From: an uncultured Selenomonadales bacterium
Lineage (GTDB): Bacteria; Bacillota; Negativicutes; Selenomonadales; Selenomonadaceae
Length of the DNA stretch: 10,281 nt
Assembly: GCA_946543495.1 (NCBI GenBank)
Contig: CAMNLS010000031.1
Coordinates: forward strand, 1-10,281
Reading direction: 5' to 3'
Made by a program: the position numbers and the translations under genes. Position 1 is the first letter of the stretch, and each line of letters opens with the position of its first letter. Shown piece after piece: positions 1 to 6,451 of the stretch. The notes below the pieces were generated by a model. That model saw only the letters and a list, made by a program, of their open reading frames with translations. It made no database searches and was not told the origin of the DNA.

Positions 1-195
1 ACGCGGGCAATTCGTTCGCTTGATCGCCCCGATGCAAAAGTTTTGCCGATAATCGCGTTAAGTGCCAACAGCCGCGACGAAGATAAACGCATGAGCCTTG
101 AAAGCGGCATGAACTATCACATTTCCAAACCGTTTGATGTGGTGCAACTTATTGACTCCGTCAACAAATACATTGCCGCACGTAAAAGCTTATAA
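1..195 (+). CDS. Response-regulator receiver (REC) domain protein, C-terminal end (5' truncated)
   Basis: Frame 1 is open from base 1 to a TAA at 193-195 and gives 64 residues. They match the second half of a phospho-acceptor receiver domain: a hydrophobic beta-4 strand LPIIALSAN, where the Ser corresponds to the conserved Thr/Ser switch residue, then a helix with SLESGMN, then the beta-5 ISKPF motif with the conserved Lys-Pro, then the last helix DVVQLIDSVNKYIAA. The phosphorylated Asp lies upstream of the window. The wording (AIRSL, PIIALSAN, SLESGMN, SKPFD) is typical of receiver domains at the end of hybrid histidine kinases, but a stand-alone response regulator would look the same here. 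The protein ends shortly after the domain, so there is no C-terminal output domain. A strong hairpin follows at once. Its functional link to the downstream phosphatase operon is not shown. Confidence 0.88.
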   Translation, partial: TRAIRSLDRPDAKVLPIIALSANSRDEDKRMSLESGMNYHISKPFDVVQLIDSVNKYIAARKSL

Positions 196-226
196 AAAAT
201 AGCCTCGCATATTGCGAGGCTATTTT
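196..226. terminator. Bidirectional intrinsic terminator between convergent genes
   Basis: This is a perfect 14-bp inverted repeat: AAAATAGCCTCGCA at 196-209, loop TAT at 210-212, and TGCGAGGCTATTTT at 213-226. It has a GC-rich core flanked by A on the left and T on the right, so it can end transcripts from either side. It starts one base after the receiver-domain stop codon and lies 20 bases past the end of the glycosyltransferase gene, which is read from the other strand. Confidence 0.9.
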
Positions 227-245
227 AATTTCTTCACGAACCGAA

Positions 246-1109
246 TCATTTTATCGACTGCAATTCCCAATGAAAGCCGAATTCATCTTTCAACTGCTTC
301 TTTGTGATGTCTGTTAGAGTTAATTTCCTTCGCCCTTGATACATTTGTTCGATGTCTCTATGATTAACCAAAATAGCGTGAGCAAGATCGTACCTAAAAT
401 ATATAAAAGCTACTACTGTCTTATTTTGTTGGAACATATCCTCGGAAAATTTAACTCCATTTCTTTCAAGGAAGTTCTCCAACTTATCTTTAAATAAGTG
501 GTGATCAAAACTTTCTATGCTTATGCACGGTATTTCTTTAGCAAATGAAGATTTCAATATTAATGATTGCAAGATGCCGAGATGTCCTTTTCCATTCCAC
601 AAAGCCCAGCGGTCATATAATTCCCCACAGCTGTATTCATATCCCTTGCAGTAGCCGTATCCCAATATGTTGTTGCATTCAGCAACTTTAGACTGTGTAT
701 CTGCGACGGCGTCCTTGTATATAAAATCATCGAAATCCATTCTTGACGTGATGACGAAGTCATATTCTTTTGTTGCGTTATCGATTAAAGAAGCACATTC
801 GCTATTCAAATTAGGTGAGAACAAATAAGAACGACCAATATTTTTCATAAATTTAAGTGGTAGCGTAGTGAAATTTCTTAATGTCGAGAAGATGAACTCA
901 TATTTTGGATCATCAAAGAATTTGACATTTAAAACGAAAACCAACTCAAAGTTTTTGTTCGTTTGATTTTCCAGCGAACTCAACATATTTTTAGCCAAAG
1001 GTAATTGTTTTAATAAGAAATCAACGTTGTAAATGTCATGCGGATATTTGGTATCTTCAAAAGAATAAAATCTCGTAAAGATAAAATGCTTTATAGCCTT
1101 ATCCGACAT
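246..1109 (-). CDS. Glycosyltransferase, GT-A type, putative rhamnosyltransferase-like
   Basis: A 287-residue protein without signal peptide or membrane segment, so probably cytosolic and acting on a nucleotide-sugar donor. An N-terminal HFIFTRF strand is followed by a helix with the SLENQTNKNFELVFVLN pattern (45-61), seen in glycosyltransferases with a GT-A fold. The motif SRMDFDD (122-128) supplies the expected metal/nucleotide-sugar-binding acidic cluster (D125, D127, D128). The arrangement resembles the 'putative rhamnosyltransferase' family by memory of its RxDxDD motif; sugar and acceptor cannot be read from sequence. The ATG at 1109 is supported by AAGGAGG (1123-1117) seven bases upstream. 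The gene stands alone, opposite to its neighbours, with its own promoter and terminator. Its base composition is clearly more AT-rich than flanking genes (22 and 20 G+C per 60 in lines 301 and 421), suggesting acquisition by transfer, probably as a surface-glycan gene. Confidence 0.75.
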   Translation of the reverse strand: MSDKAIKHFIFTRFYSFEDTKYPHDIYNVDFLLKQLPLAKNMLSSLENQTNKNFELVFVLNVKFFDDPKYEFIFSTLRNFTTLPLKFMKNIGRSYLFSPNLNSECASLIDNATKEYDFVITSRMDFDDFIYKDAVADTQSKVAECNNILGYGYCKGYEYSCGELYDRWALWNGKGHLGILQSLILKSSFAKEIPCISIESFDHHLFKDKLENFLERNGVKFSEDMFQQNKTVVAFIYFRYDLAHAILVNHRDIEQMYQGRRKLTLTDITKKQLKDEFGFHWELQSIK

Positions 1110-1130
1110 CTCTTTACCTCCTTAAGTGGC

Positions 1131-1160
1131 TTGACAACCGTTACAACATCACAATATAAA
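1131..1160 (+). promoter_or_regulatory. Candidate distal plus-strand promoter of the partner-switching operon
   Basis: TTGACA (1131-1136), an 18-base spacer and TATAAA (1155-1160) face the STAS gene. If used, the leader would be about 185 bases long. The -35 lies just upstream of the glycosyltransferase ribosome binding site, inside that gene's leader, so the two transcription units would overlap here. The hexamers are good, but AT-rich DNA gives chance matches. Confidence 0.45.
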
Positions 1161-1192
1161 TACACACACAGATAAACAATAAAATTTTGAAT

Positions 1193-1221
1193 ATTTTATA
1201 TGTATGTATATTTATTGTCAA
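1193..1221 (-). promoter_or_regulatory. Sigma-70-type promoter for the glycosyltransferase gene
   Basis: On the minus strand TTGACA (1221-1216) is followed by a 17-base spacer and TAAAAT (1198-1193). This is a perfect -35 and a near-consensus -10 at ideal spacing. It leaves a leader of roughly 75 bases before the ATG at 1109. Confidence 0.75.
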
Positions 1222-1254
1222 GGTTTGCTATAAAAATTTTCATGCGGTCGCTTG

Positions 1255-1295
1255 AAAAAAATTTTTTGTACAAAATTGACAAACTGTGATATTAT
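1255..1295 (+). promoter_or_regulatory. Candidate proximal promoter of the partner-switching operon, with A/T tract
   Basis: An extended -10 (TG at 1287-1288, one base, TATTAT at 1290-1295) sits about 58 bases before the STAS ATG. Upstream at 17-18 bases is only a weak -35 (TTGTAC 1266-1271 or TGTACA 1267-1272). A perfect TTGACA at 1276-1281 is present, but no good -10 lies 16-18 bases after it. A run of seven A then six T (1255-1267) looks like bent or UP-element DNA. An alternative sigma factor could read this region; I see no recognisable sigma-B-type GTTT/GGGTAT pair. Confidence 0.45.
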
Positions 1296-1353
1296 ACAAA
1301 AACTTATACGGTTACTTACACCACTTGAAGATTTATAAAAAGGAGATTGTAAA

Positions 1354-1650
1354 ATGGAAATCAAAAAGGAACAAAACGGTAGTGCATTGACTATTCATGT
1401 TATTGGAAGACTTGATGCGGGCTCCGCGCCGGAACTGTCTAAGGAATTGACGACTGCCCTTGACGGCGTAACGGATTTAACGTTCGATTTTGCTGAGCTT
1501 AAGTACATTGCTTCGGCAGGCTTAAGAGTCTTGCTCGTCGCTCAAAAACGCATGAACAAGCAAGGCTCAATGAAGCTTATCAACGTCAGCGAAGCAGTTA
1601 TGGAAGTTTTGGATATGACGGGCTTTGCAAGCTTGATGACGATTGCTTGA
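1354..1650 (+). CDS. STAS-domain anti-sigma factor antagonist (SpoIIAA/RsbV-like)
   Basis: A 98-residue single STAS domain, the usual size for SpoIIAA/RsbV proteins. The opening strand pair (IHVIGRLDAGSAPEL, 14-28), the central strand TDLTFDFAEL (40-49) and the family motif YIASAGLRVLL (51-61) are all present. Ser54 in ASAGL occupies the position of the serine phosphorylated by the cognate kinase in SpoIIAA and RsbV; the residue before it is Ala instead of the frequent Asp. By family knowledge the unphosphorylated form binds the GHKL kinase and releases that kinase's target, and the phosphorylated form does not. AAGGAG at 1340-1345 lies eight bases before the ATG. The kinase gene starts 12 bases downstream and the phosphatase genes that would reset Ser54 follow, so this is the switch protein of the operon. 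It is cytoplasmic. Confidence 0.93.
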   Translation: MEIKKEQNGSALTIHVIGRLDAGSAPELSKELTTALDGVTDLTFDFAELKYIASAGLRVLLVAQKRMNKQGSMKLINVSEAVMEVLDMTGFASLMTIA

Positions 1651-1662
1651 CGGAGAATTCTA

Positions 1663-2070
1663 ATGGAAAAGATTACGGTTGAAGCGGTAATAGAAAATCT
1701 TCAAACAGTTATCGACTTCGCGACAGAACACCTAGAAGAACGCGATTGCCCGATGAAAGTCCTGATGCAGACGGAACTTGTCATTGAGGAAATCTTTGTC
1801 AACATTGCCAGCTACGCTTATAATCCTGAAACGGGCGCGGCGACTTTTTGTATAGAGTTTGAAGAAAATCCTTCTGCCGTGTTGATGACTTTCATTGACA
1901 GCGGCAAGCCTTATAATCCGCTGGAAAAACTTGACCCCGATACGACCCTCGACATTGACGAGCGCGACATTGGCGGCTTAGGAATTTTTCTTGTCAAAAA
2001 AAATGTTGATGAGCTCGCTTATGAATACACCGACGGAAAAAATATCTTACATATGAAAAAGTTCTTCTGA
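1663..2070 (+). CDS. Anti-sigma factor serine kinase, RsbW/SpoIIAB-like GHKL ATPase
   Basis: A 135-residue HATPase_c domain of the anti-sigma kinase type. The N box is ELVIEEIFVNIASYAY (38-53), with catalytic/Mg-binding E43 and N47. The G1 box is FIDSGKPYNPL, with D79 and G81 for adenine contact. The G2 box is RDIGGLGIFLVKK (101-113), with GGLG forming the ATP lid. Length fits RsbW/SpoIIAB and there is no extra domain. Known members phosphorylate their STAS partner and, when that partner is phosphorylated, hold a sigma factor inactive. No sigma factor gene is next to it here, so the bound target could be a sigma factor elsewhere or a different protein. GGAG (1652-1655) seven bases before the ATG fixes the start. 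The next gene starts 10 bases after its stop. Confidence 0.92.
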   Translation: MEKITVEAVIENLQTVIDFATEHLEERDCPMKVLMQTELVIEEIFVNIASYAYNPETGAATFCIEFEENPSAVLMTFIDSGKPYNPLEKLDPDTTLDIDERDIGGLGIFLVKKNVDELAYEYTDGKNILHMKKFF

Positions 2071-2080
2071 GGTTGTCCCA

Positions 2081-4246
2081 ATGAAATGGAACATACAAAA
2101 AAGACTGCTCGTCCTTGTCTTGGCTGCGGGGATATTGTCATTCTTGACTTTGAGCGGTCTTTCTTTTTACGGCTTATATGCTGTGCATAACGAAATGAAG
2201 GAAATGGGCGACGAAGTCGGCAAGGCTGGAGCGAAATTCACAGAAAACCTAGTCACGTATCAACTTAAGAAGACGTTAGAAGAATTAGCTAAGGCACGTG
2301 CAGGTTTCATTGAGCAAAGGCTCGGAGGTTTTCGCTCCAACATAGAAATTTTGTCACGAACAATGACCCGAATCGCCTCCGACCCCGACGATTACAAGCC
2401 TATTAAACTTATCAATCCCCAATTCGAGCCGGTTTATAACACGCAAACTTATATGACTTACGGTCCCGATATTAAGCGCGATGGATTGACGCCCGAAACT
2501 GAACACGAATTGGCAATAGCAGGAAATATTCGCGTATTGCTTGAGTCGCTTGAGCGTATGTTTATGGAATATCCGTCTTCGGTCTATATCGGCACTAAGC
2601 ACGGCTGTTTCATTTGTTGTCCTTCCTTCCCCGATAAGCCTAACGAGCCAAAGCCTTTTGCAGAGAGCGAGTTTTTTGACTATGACCCACGAGAGCGTCC
2701 TTGGTATAAGCAAGCCATCGCGGCAAACGCTCCTGTCTTCTTCGAGCTGGATTCGCATACCAATCTAGGCAAATATCAAAGGTTTGGTTGCTCCGCGCCC
2801 TACTACGACCGCTACGGCGTAGCGGGTGTCGTCGGATTGGACGTGCCCAACGTAGATATTTACAAGGCGATTAATGAAACAGCTATCGGCTCGGACGGCT
2901 TCAGCTTTGTTTTGAATAAAAATGGCAGAGTAATCTTTTCTTCACGCACAGAAGGCGAGTTAGTTGCTAAAGCGAACGGCGAAGATATGCGCACTTCTTC
3001 TAAAAGACGATTTGCCCGCGCCGCCAGTAAAATGACACGCGGCGAAAGCGGAATTATGCCCGTGACAGTCGACGGCGAAGAGTATTTCCTTGCCTTTGCA
3101 CCTATGAAATATACTGGCTGGAGTTTCGGCACGCTGACTTTGCGTAAAGATATTGACGTTGCTGTTGATAAGAGTCGCGAATATTTTATCACGCAAGTTC
3201 AAGGCTTCAGCTCCCGACTGCAAGATAGATATTTTATCATGACGTTTATTTCCTCACTGTTAGTCATAGGTTTGCTTTACCTTCTGTTCATAGCAAGCAA
3301 TAAAGTTTCGGCTATGTTTGTCAAACCGATTCATGAGCTATCCGACGGCGTGCGCGAAATTGCAAGCGGCAATCTTGATAAAAAGCTTGATATACATACC
3401 GGCGACGAGATTGAACACCTTGCTACTTGCTTTAATGCCATGACTGATGAGCTAAAAGCTCACATGGCGAACTTGACGAAAGTCACGGCGGAAAAGGAAC
3501 GCATTGCCACAGAGCTTGACGTTGCCACGGAGATTCAAAGCGGCATGTTGCCCAAGGACTTCCCTGTTCATGAGAACTTTGAACTACTAGCAACGATGAA
3601 GCCGGCAAAAGAGGTCGGCGGCGATTTCTACGACTACTACTTTATTGACGAAACCCACCTGGCGATAACGGTCGCTGACGTTTCGGGCAAGGGCATACCT
3701 GCCGCGCTGTTCATGGTCATTGCTAAGACTGTGCTTAAAAATTTTACGATGTCAATGCACAATCGCGAAGGATTAGCAGAAGTCGTAGCCGCCTCCAATG
3801 ATAAGCTGTGCGCTAACAACGAAGCGATGATGTTTGTTACTGCCTTCGTCGGCGTGCTTGACTTGCAGACGGGCGAATTTGTTTTTGTCAACGCGGGGCA
3901 CAATCCGCCAGTCGTCTATCACGCGGAAGAAAATCATTGCGACTTCCTCGACGTGAAGAAAAATTTCGTGCTCGGTCCAATGGATGAAATTCCCTTCGCC
4001 GAACAAAAAATTTTACTCAAGCCCGGCGATTTACTCTTCCTCTACACAGACGGCGTAACCGAAGCTTTGAACGTCAATGACGAAGAGTATTTGCCCGACC
4101 GCTTGATTGACTTCATGAACTCGACGGATTGCACAGCGAACTTGGAAACGTTACTTGAAAATGTTCGCGGCGATTTATCAAAGCACGTGGGCGAGGCTGA
4201 ACAATCCGACGATATTACAATGTTTGCGCTGAGGTTTAATCGATGA
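2081..4246 (+). CDS. Membrane sensor phosphatase A: Cache-HAMP-SpoIIE/PP2C
   Basis: 721 residues. TM1 is at about 9-32, then an extracytoplasmic Cache-type sensor (about 35-380), TM2 (385-405), HAMP (about 406-460), a short coiled linker ending in EIQSGMLPKDFP, and a PP2C/SpoIIE phosphatase. Metal-binding aspartates of the phosphatase are all visible: D515 (GGDFYD), D533 (DVSGKG), D657 (DGVTEA), and D710/D711 (SDDIT). The sensor carries YDPRERPWY (201-209) and GLDVPN with D254, the hallmark of dCache domains. It also holds a CxxCC cluster (C176, C179, C180) absent from its neighbour copy. Expected role: ligand binding outside controls dephosphorylation of Ser54 in the STAS protein. The gene starts 10 bases after the kinase stop, with TGAGG (2068-2072) as ribosome binding site. 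Its stop overlaps the start of the paralogous copy by four bases (ATGA). Ligand unknown. Confidence 0.93.
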   Translation: MKWNIQKRLLVLVLAAGILSFLTLSGLSFYGLYAVHNEMKEMGDEVGKAGAKFTENLVTYQLKKTLEELAKARAGFIEQRLGGFRSNIEILSRTMTRIASDPDDYKPIKLINPQFEPVYNTQTYMTYGPDIKRDGLTPETEHELAIAGNIRVLLESLERMFMEYPSSVYIGTKHGCFICCPSFPDKPNEPKPFAESEFFDYDPRERPWYKQAIAANAPVFFELDSHTNLGKYQRFGCSAPYYDRYGVAGVVGLDVPNVDIYKAINETAIGSDGFSFVLNKNGRVIFSSRTEGELVAKANGEDMRTSSKRRFARAASKMTRGESGIMPVTVDGEEYFLAFAPMKYTGWSFGTLTLRKDIDVAVDKSREYFITQVQGFSSRLQDRYFIMTFISSLLVIGLLYLLFIASNKVSAMFVKPIHELSDGVREIASGNLDKKLDIHTGDEIEHLATCFNAMTDELKAHMANLTKVTAEKERIATELDVATEIQSGMLPKDFPVHENFELLATMKPAKEVGGDFYDYYFIDETHLAITVADVSGKGIPAALFMVIAKTVLKNFTMSMHNREGLAEVVAASNDKLCANNEAMMFVTAFVGVLDLQTGEFVFVNAGHNPPVVYHAEENHCDFLDVKKNFVLGPMDEIPFAEQKILLKPGDLLFLYTDGVTEALNVNDEEYLPDRLIDFMNSTDCTANLETLLENVRGDLSKHVGEAEQSDDITMFALRFNR

Positions 4247-4253
4247 AGCTTAA
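3317..4253 (+). repeat. Long direct repeat, copy 1 (HAMP-PP2C half of phosphatase A)
   Basis: This stretch is collinear without gaps with 5494-6430 at a constant offset of 2177 bases. It starts at the codons for FVKPIHELS and ends ten bases beyond the gene's stop overlap. The most conserved block (about 3890-4200) shows only a few changes; for example, a run of more than 90 bases around 3895-3980 has one difference. It arises from tandem gene duplication, probably kept alike by gene conversion. Confidence 0.9.
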
Positions 4254-6423
4254 CATTCACAAAAAAGTTTTGATCCTGGTCTTGAGCGCGGGGCTAGTAA
4301 CCTTCCTTGTTCTAGGCTTGTTCTCTTATTATGGGCGCAGTGTCGTTAGAAACGATATGATTGATATGAGCATTGAACTTGGCGAGAAAAGCGCGAAGTA
4401 TGCTGACTACTTATTGATTGAACACCTGGAAGAGAGTATCGGGGAGCTAGCCGAAGCCAAAGCACAATTCATTGATAGGGAAATGTCAATCGCGCGTGAC
4501 GATGCCAGAATTTTAGCAAACGCGATGACTCATATAATGACGCACCCCGAAGATTTTCCGCCAAGAACGCTTTCCGACCCGCGAACAGATTCTGTTAAGC
4601 AGGGCGAGCCTTATTGGATTTATGCTCCAGATATTCGCGACAACATCACGCCCGAAATTAAAAACGAACATATGCTTGCCTCCAACATCAAAGACATATT
4701 GTCCGATTTACTTAAAGGTTACGATGGCTATAATGCGACTGCTTTTGTCGCTGGGGAAAAGGGATGGTACATTTGCGCAAGGCTCGTCCTTGATGAAAAC
4801 GGCAACACCAATTTTGATGACACGATTTCCTTTTCTCACGAGCGTATTTACGAATTCGACCCGCGCAAGCGTCCTTGGTATGTCAAAGCTAAGGCTGCCA
4901 ATGCTCCTGTAATACTCTCCGAACTTTATCGCACTATTGAGCAGACAGGCAAAAACAGTTACGAGCAAATCGGCGCGGCGGCTCCCTTCTATGACGCGGC
5001 GGGCAATTTGATTGGCGTTGCGGGCGTGGATGCCTCAAACACAGACATTTACGATTTTATTAATAAGGAAAGCGTGTTCAATCGCGGCATCAATTTTGTT
5101 ATGAACGAACATGGCGAAATTATTTTCTCATCACAGGCTAAGGGTATTCTTGCCGTCAATGAGGTTGATGACTTACGCGACACTTATCTTTCGGAAATTG
5201 CAGAACGCATGATAAAAGGCGAGCAAGATGTCGTTCCCGTCAAATTAAATAGCGAGAATTATTACTTTGCTTTTTCCCCGATGCCAGAGAGTAATTGTAG
5301 TTTCGGAATGCTCATTTCGGAAAATGAAATTCTAACTGCGACTTCAGGCACCGGCGCATACTTCTTACAACAAGTCGCCAACATGCAAAGAAAAATGCGC
5401 GAAGAACATTCTTTCTTAAACGACCTCGCCTTATTTGTTTCCTTAACGTTGATGGTCATTCTGTTCTTGATGAGTACAAATCTTTCTAATCGATTTGTCA
5501 AGCCGATTCATGAGCTATCCGACGGTGTGCGCGAAATCGCAAGCGGCAACCTCGATAAAAAGCTTGATATACATACTGGCGACGAGATTGAACACCTTGC
5601 TACTTGCTTTAATGTAATGACCGACGAGCTTAAGATTTACATAGCGAACTTGACAAAAGCCACGGCGGAGAAGGAACGCATTGCCACCGAGCTTAATGTT
5701 GCCACGGAGATTCAAAGCGGCATGTTGCCTAAGGATTTCCCTGTTCGTGAGGACTTTGAACTATTCGCGACGATGAAGCCGGCTAAGGAAGTCGGCGGCG
5801 ATTTCTATGACTTCTACTTCCTTGACGAAACACACCTAGCGATAACGGTCGCTGACGTTTCGGGCAAGGGCATACCCGCCGCATTGTTCATGGTTATTGC
5901 TAAAACTGTCTTGAACAACTTCGCTGAGAGTTTCTATAAGCAAAACGGATTGGCTCCTGTAGTCACCGCCGCCAATGAACAACTCTGCGCCAATAACGAA
6001 GCAATGATGTTCGTTACTGCCTTCGTTGGCGTGCTTGACTTGCAGTCGGGCGAATTTGTTTTTGTCAACGCGGGGCACAATCCGCCAGTTGTCTATCACG
6101 CGGAAGAAAATCATTGCGACTTCCTCGACGTGAAGAAAAATTTCGTGCTCGGTCCAATGGTTGGAATTCCCTTCGCCGAACAAAAAATTTCACTCAAGCC
6201 CGGCGATTTACTCTTCCTCTACACAGACGGTGTAACCGAAGCTTTGAACGTCAATGACGAAGAGTATTTGCCCGACCGTTTGATTGACTTCATGAACTCG
6301 ACGGATTGCACAGCGAACTTAGAAACGTTACTTGAAAATGTTCGCGACGATTTATCAAAGCACGTGGGCGAAGCTGAACAATCCGATGATATTACAATGT
6401 TTGCTCTGAGGTTTAAAGGTTGA
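4243..6423 (+). CDS. Membrane sensor phosphatase B: Cache-HAMP-SpoIIE/PP2C, paralogue of A
   Basis: 726 residues with the same architecture as the preceding gene: TM1 (9-30), Cache sensor, TM2 (about 395-411), HAMP, linker and PP2C. The catalytic aspartates are D520, D538, D662 and D715/D716. The sensor has FDPRKRPWY (205-213), a later SELY (Y229) and GVD (D263), so its ligand pocket resembles the amino-acid-type dCache motif. From FVKPIHELS to the end the two paralogues differ by about 31 of 309 residues (my manual count), and long DNA stretches are almost identical. The sensor halves align only loosely. The start ATG overlaps the upstream stop, with GAGG (4231-4234) eight bases before it, which suggests translational coupling. 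Both copies look catalytically intact. They should act on the same STAS substrate while answering different signals. Confidence 0.93.
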   Translation: MKLNIHKKVLILVLSAGLVTFLVLGLFSYYGRSVVRNDMIDMSIELGEKSAKYADYLLIEHLEESIGELAEAKAQFIDREMSIARDDARILANAMTHIMTHPEDFPPRTLSDPRTDSVKQGEPYWIYAPDIRDNITPEIKNEHMLASNIKDILSDLLKGYDGYNATAFVAGEKGWYICARLVLDENGNTNFDDTISFSHERIYEFDPRKRPWYVKAKAANAPVILSELYRTIEQTGKNSYEQIGAAAPFYDAAGNLIGVAGVDASNTDIYDFINKESVFNRGINFVMNEHGEIIFSSQAKGILAVNEVDDLRDTYLSEIAERMIKGEQDVVPVKLNSENYYFAFSPMPESNCSFGMLISENEILTATSGTGAYFLQQVANMQRKMREEHSFLNDLALFVSLTLMVILFLMSTNLSNRFVKPIHELSDGVREIASGNLDKKLDIHTGDEIEHLATCFNVMTDELKIYIANLTKATAEKERIATELNVATEIQSGMLPKDFPVREDFELFATMKPAKEVGGDFYDFYFLDETHLAITVADVSGKGIPAALFMVIAKTVLNNFAESFYKQNGLAPVVTAANEQLCANNEAMMFVTAFVGVLDLQSGEFVFVNAGHNPPVVYHAEENHCDFLDVKKNFVLGPMVGIPFAEQKISLKPGDLLFLYTDGVTEALNVNDEEYLPDRLIDFMNSTDCTANLETLLENVRDDLSKHVGEAEQSDDITMFALRFKG

Positions 6424-6430
6424 AGCTTAA
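5494..6430 (+). repeat. Long direct repeat, copy 2 (HAMP-PP2C half of phosphatase B)
   Basis: Partner of 3317-4253. The least similar part is the middle of the phosphatase domain (about 5915-5985), where copy 1 encodes TMSMHNREG and this copy AESFYKQNG. The 3' third is nearly identical. The match continues past the stop codon into the sequence TGAAGCTTAA (6421-6430), which in copy 1 is the start of the next phosphatase gene. Confidence 0.9.
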
Positions 6431-6434
6431 TTCA
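6420..6434 (+). pseudogene. Relic of a third phosphatase start after copy B
   Basis: TTGAAGCTTAATTCA here corresponds to ATGAAGCTTAACATTCAC at 4243-4260, the first codons of phosphatase B (MKLNIH). The position is exactly one repeat offset (2177 bases) downstream. The ATG has become TTG, two bases are missing, and a TAA follows at 6435-6437. It looks like the first few codons left over from a lost further tandem copy or from the duplication junction. It is short, so coincidence is not excluded, although the exact offset argues against it. Confidence 0.6.
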
Positions 6435-6439
6435 TAATA

Positions 6440-6445
6440 GGGGGG
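6440..6445 (+). promoter_or_regulatory. G-rich ribosome binding site that sets the livF start
   Basis: A run of six G (6440-6445) lies six bases before ATG 6452. It rules out the in-frame TTG at 6446, which touches the run. It also makes the second in-frame ATG at 6458 (12 bases away) less likely. Confidence 0.65.
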
Positions 6446-6451
6446 TTGCTT

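Noticed and set aside
1161..1215. AT-rich direct and inverted motifs upstream of the operon as a CRISPR, attachment site or origin
   Set aside because: There are no regularly spaced repeats, tRNA end, integrase or DnaA-box cluster; the pattern fits promoter DNA.
1124..1326. Inverted hexamer pair AAGTGG (1124-1129) and CCACTT (1321-1326)
   Set aside because: It is only six bases, about 190 bases apart, and expected by chance; no element-like content or target duplication lies between.
2354..3223. Several minus-strand frames of 87-134 codons within phosphatase A
   Set aside because: They overlap the Cache domain coding sequence, which is supported by motifs and paralogy; no independent evidence exists for them.
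3773..6183. Two similar minus-strand open frames (3773-4006 and 5836-6183) with the same MFGEGN start
   Set aside because: Their resemblance comes only from the duplicated PP2C DNA on the plus strand; the plus frame carries all phosphatase motifs and neither frame has a convincing ribosome binding site.
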